Below are positions 62,793 through 64,000 of a DNA stretch of 64,000 nt, in pieces. The first letter of the stretch is position 1, and each line of letters starts with the position of its first letter. Location of the stretch: assembly GCF_013266735.1 (NCBI RefSeq), contig NZ_JABSNU010000003.1, positions 124,001 to 188,000 of the forward strand, read 5' to 3'. The notes beneath the pieces were generated by a model. It saw only the letters and a list, made by a program, of their open reading frames with translations, ran no database searches and was not told where the DNA came from. The position numbers and the translations under genes are program-made. The stretch comes from Pedobacter foliorum. GTDB taxonomy: Bacteria; Bacteroidota; Bacteroidia; Sphingobacteriales; Sphingobacteriaceae.

Positions 62793-63696
62793 GTTATTCA
62801 GCTTTGCGTTTTTATCGCTAGTGCTTGTGGTTCCATACTGTAAGGCTCAAGAGGTGATGCCATTGTATCCAGATAAAATACCAAACTCCAGGTCTGTAAC
62901 TAATGATGAACTGAGAACAGCTAATGGAGACGTAGATAGTTTAACTTCTAACGTTTCCATTCCTACTCTTTCTGTTTTCTTGCCTCCAAAGGGTTTAGGG
63001 AATGGAACTGCGGTTATTATTTGCCCAGGTGGTGGGTATCATGTTCTGCTTACAAAAAGAGAGGGCAGTGATGCAGCCAGAGCATTTGCTAAAATGGGCG
63101 TAACGGCTTTCGTGTTAAAATACAGATTGCCGAGCGATAAGACAATGTTAGATAAATCTATTGGCCCGTTGCAAGATGCTCAACAGGCAATTAAAATAGT
63201 GAGGCAGAATGCTAAGGAATGGAATGTTGATCCAAATAAAATAGGTATTCTGGGCTTTTCTGCAGGAGGGCATCTTGCCGCCACTGCAGGAACACATTTT
63301 AAAACGGCTGTTGTAGAGAATGGGAAAGGGACTAGTCTTAGGCCTGATTTTATGTTACTCATAAATCCTGTTATTTCCTTTACCAATAAGATTGGTCATA
63401 TTGGCTCAAGAGATAATCTTCTTGGGCCTTCACCAACGGAAGAAAAGATAAAACTGTACTCTAATGAGTTGCAGGTAACTGCTGAAACTCCTCCTTCGAT
63501 TTTAATCCATTCTGATGCTGATCAGGTTGTGCCTGTAGCTAATAGCATGGAATTCTATAGGGCCCTTAAAGAAAATAAGGTTTCAGGAGAGCTGCATATT
63601 TATGCTAAAGGAGAGCATGGTTTTTTAACAGCACCTTCTTTTGATGAATGGTTTGGGCGGTGCATTTTCTGGATGAAAAGCATGTCTCTGATTTGA
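62785..63696 (+). CDS. Exported alpha/beta-hydrolase, carbohydrate-esterase-like
   Basis: 303 aa from a TTG start overlapping the stop of the fusion gene; this start gives a good signal peptide (FSFAFLSLVLVVPYCKAQ). Oxyanion loop CPGGGYHVLL, nucleophile elbow GILGFSAGGHLAAT, acid in HSDADQVVP and His in GEHGF complete the triad. It resembles BD-FAE/acetyl-xylan-esterase-like hydrolases and could remove ester groups from glycans before the dehydrogenase acts. Function inferred from family and operon. Confidence 0.75.
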   Translation: MSKLFSFAFLSLVLVVPYCKAQEVMPLYPDKIPNSRSVTNDELRTANGDVDSLTSNVSIPTLSVFLPPKGLGNGTAVIICPGGGYHVLLTKREGSDAARAFAKMGVTAFVLKYRLPSDKTMLDKSIGPLQDAQQAIKIVRQNAKEWNVDPNKIGILGFSAGGHLAATAGTHFKTAVVENGKGTSLRPDFMLLINPVISFTNKIGHIGSRDNLLGPSPTEEKIKLYSNELQVTAETPPSILIHSDADQVVPVANSMEFYRALKENKVSGELHIYAKGEHGFLTAPSFDEWFGRCIFWMKSMSLI

Positions 63697-63722
63697 AACT
63701 TAAATAAGAAAAAATAATAGGA

Positions 63723-63730
63723 TATCTTTG
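63723..63730 (+). promoter_or_regulatory. Putative -7 box of the last gene
   Basis: TATCTTTG matches TAnnTTTG and lies 5 nt before the ATG at 63735; TTTG at 63692-63695 could serve as a -33 box although the spacing (27 nt) is long. Confidence 0.45.
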
Positions 63731-63734
63731 CCCT

Positions 63735-64000
63735 ATGTCGTCACATCATATCATTCGCGAGAAACAAGAACCAGCACTATATATCCACCATTTAGGTGCT
63801 TTTAATGAAGAGTATCTTGGCCAGCTATTAGAGTGGAGTCCAACATTAATAGTTAGCGCTGCGGTTTATGAGAAGGTAATTAGCCTTGGTTTAAAAGTGG
63901 ATGTTGTGGTTAATTCAAGTGATCAGGATTTTCAGGAAAACACTAAGGTTATCCATGCCAAATCAGAGGAGTTGGATGCTGTTTTAGATTACTTGATCGC
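63735..64000 (+). CDS. Thiamine pyrophosphokinase-like protein, N-terminus only
   Basis: 88 codons up to the right edge, no stop. The N-terminus MSSHHIIREKQEPALYIHHL followed by YLGQLLEWSPTLIVSAAVYE and LKVDVVVNSSDQDFQENTKV resembles the N-terminal part of Bacteroidota thiamine pyrophosphokinase-like proteins as I recall them. The catalytic part is outside the window, so the assignment is tentative. Confidence 0.4.
   Translation, partial: MSSHHIIREKQEPALYIHHLGAFNEEYLGQLLEWSPTLIVSAAVYEKVISLGLKVDVVVNSSDQDFQENTKVIHAKSEELDAVLDYLI

Overview
ORGANISM. The window looks like Bacteroidota, most likely Sphingobacteriales (Pedobacter-like). The base composition is AT-rich and Shine-Dalgarno sequences are absent. 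Promoters have the Bacteroidota -7 box TAnnTTTG. Typical families are present: STN-type TonB-dependent receptor, DUF4249, NVEALA peptide, 6-bladed beta-propeller, TlpA fusions and Bacteroidota-type integrase/Mob genes. The genus is an inference.

LAYOUT. (1) 1-15.1 kb, chromosomal backbone: a leftward TonB receptor/DUF4249 operon, ldcA and metG back to back, a TlpA-like protein, a transglutaminase-like protein, an APH-fold kinase and tRNA-Arg(CCT). (2) 15.15-55.33 kb, a composite genomic island in the 3' end of that tRNA gene. The 24-nt tRNA end recurs perfectly at 53837-53860 and with one mismatch at 55305-55328; degenerate copies of the right-end block lie near 32.6 and 32.9 kb. I read this as an accretion of elements. 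Segment A (15.2-32.7 kb) is a mobilizable element with tyrosine recombinase, HTH genes, a candidate oriT, MobC and relaxase, carrying a HEPN-STAND-TPR protein, a degenerate Cas12f/TnpB-like protein paired with an ECF sigma factor, a ubiquitin-like conjugation operon and an XRE/ImmA-IrrE pair. Segment B (32.7-53.86 kb) has no integrase; it carries glycosylation genes, a double-permease RND exporter, an NVEALA peptide with lipoprotein partners, two GT-C glycosyltransferases and a type I signal peptidase. Segment C (53.86-55.33 kb) is one Fic gene behind a palindrome-rich leader. (3) 55.3-64 kb, backbone again: a second TlpA-like protein, two small genes, a ThuA/sugar-dehydrogenase/cytochrome fusion, an esterase and the start of another gene.

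MAIN FINDING. At 23.5-25.8 kb, a sigma factor with sigma-2 and apparently two sigma-4 domains lies 4 nt upstream of a 365-aa Cas12f/TnpB-family protein whose RuvC-I and RuvC-II motifs are degenerate and whose RuvC-III and zinc ribbon are absent. Just downstream, same strand, is a structured RNA resembling the 3' half of a Cas12f guide scaffold (hairpin GGCTGCTTGTACAGCC, stem GTGAG/CTCAC, end ACAAC), then a possible guide and a hairpin. The leader upstream of the sigma gene holds a second candidate structured RNA. This suggests RNA-guided transcription by a nuclease-dead Cas12f-sigma pair on a mobile element.

SECOND SYSTEM. At 28.3-32.5 kb, three ubiquitin-like domains fused to an E2-like domain, a JAB-E1 fusion and a small cysteine-rich protein form an operon divergent from an XRE regulator and an ImmA/IrrE peptidase. 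This resembles bacterial ubiquitin-like systems with a DNA-damage-type regulatory pair. All assignments are from reading translations and motifs; no database search was run.
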